DNA from: a virus
Reading direction: 5' to 3' (one strand)
Length of the DNA stretch: 22,915 bases
Virus record (IMG/VR): IMGVR_UViG_3300017714_000190
Span: 1-22,915 of that record
Positions 22,601 to 22,915 of this stretch are shown piece after piece (positions within the stretch are counted from its first letter, which is position 1; each line of letters opens with the position of its first letter). The notes beneath the pieces were generated by a model that did no database searches, was not told where the DNA came from, and saw only the letters and a list, made by a program, of their open reading frames with translations. The position numbers and the translations under genes are program-made.

Positions 22601-22798
22601 ATGGATTGGAACAGCACCACGAAACATGAGAAACGTAAAGATGCGTTCTATATCTTCTATGAGAGTGTTTTAAAACCAGATCATCAGCTACGTCAGGACG
22701 CTCATGATCAGCAATGCTATCATGAACTGTTAGAATGGCGTAGTGAGATCATCGAATACCTTGACAAACGTCGCAATGAAGACTTTAATGACAACTGA
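22601..22798 (+). CDS. Small charged protein of unknown function, 65 aa
   Basis: I do not recognise this protein. It starts MDWNSTTKHEKRKD and is highly charged and probably helical throughout (YHELLEWRSEIIEYL). It shares a W-x-x-x...K-x-R-K-D pattern near its start with the next gene, suggesting the two are distant paralogues. A possible sigma70-type promoter lies just upstream; no good Shine-Dalgarno is visible. It overlaps the next gene by 11 nt. Its position points to the early, small-gene part of a T4-like phage genome, where many genes of this size act on the host or are dispensable. Confidence 0.72.
   Translation: MDWNSTTKHEKRKDAFYIFYESVLKPDHQLRQDAHDQQCYHELLEWRSEIIEYLDKRRNEDFNDN
22761..22789 (+). 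promoter_or_regulatory. Possible sigma70-type promoter inside a gene
   Basis: A perfect TTGACA (22761-22766), a 17-nt spacer and TTTAAT (22784-22789) fit the consensus, but the element lies in the end of the 65-residue gene and its -10 box overlaps the next ATG. A transcript from it would lack that start codon and could only serve genes beyond the window edge. TTGACAAACG is also ordinary coding sequence for LDK, so chance is possible. Confidence 0.25.
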
Positions 22799-22915
22799 AA
22801 TCAACTGGAAAAATGAGTATTCAAAACAGCGTAAAGATCGTATGCAAGATGCGATCGATGATTACCTCAACGATGATAAAGTATCAGCACGACAAACGTA
22901 TGAAGAGATGCTATC
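22788..22915 (+). CDS. Small charged protein, cut by the window end
   Basis: The frame opens at ATG 22788 (MTTEINWKNEYSKQRKDR) and is still open at the last base, giving 42 full codons. GAAG about 6 nt upstream is a plausible ribosome site. The visible part is polar and probably helical (QDAIDDYLNDD, QTYEEML). The W-x-x-x...K-x-R-K-D pattern resembles the start of the previous gene, so the two may be paralogues. Function is unknown; the C-terminus is not in the window. Confidence 0.68.
   Translation, partial: MTTEINWKNEYSKQRKDRMQDAIDDYLNDDKVSARQTYEEML

Overview
The window looks like part of the genome of a T4-like marine cyanophage (a myovirus of Synechococcus or Prochlorococcus). The basis is an AT-rich sequence with genes on one strand only and end-to-end or overlapping junctions, one giant virion protein gene, several phage tail-collar domain proteins, a cluster of small 2-oxoglutarate/Fe(II) oxygenase genes, and short unknown genes with sigma70-type promoters. 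The N-terminus of the giant protein also matches my recollection of cyanomyovirus structural proteins. No database search was possible, so the assignment rests on motifs and layout.

Structural block (1-18255, about 80% of the window). A 3954-residue protein (29-11893) takes up half the window. It starts with a pectate-lyase-like beta-helix, continues with about 1200 residues of cysteine-led helical repeats, and ends with long beta-rich shaft repeats and a globular tip. Three further fibre or adhesin genes follow with almost no spacing. Two are stand-alone collar-domain proteins (11895-13247 and 13247-14116) that look like diverged tandem duplicates. The third is a 1377-residue mosaic (14122-18255) made of glycine-rich domains resembling the ALK/LTK glycine-rich fold, four tandem beta-sandwich repeats and a C-terminal collar domain. 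All three collar modules carry two H-x-H motifs, of the kind that bind metal in T4 tail-fibre tips.

Accessory block (18287-22189). Six close-packed genes follow: a prolyl-4-hydroxylase-like 2OG/Fe(II) oxygenase, a protein with the phage tail assembly chaperone signature, a PKHD-type (YbiX/PiuC-like) hydroxylase, a third 2OG/Fe(II) oxygenase and two unrecognised proteins. A plausible but unproven reading is a fibre maturation cassette that chaperones and hydroxylates the adhesins encoded just upstream.

Small-gene block (22190-22915). A near-consensus sigma70 promoter at 22193-22221, with weaker look-alikes at 22550-22578 and 22761-22789, precedes short unknown genes. This suggests a switch from late structural genes to early, host-polymerase-transcribed genes. 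No tRNA, rRNA, CRISPR array, insertion sequence or convincing terminator was seen. The largest gap between genes is under 90 bases.
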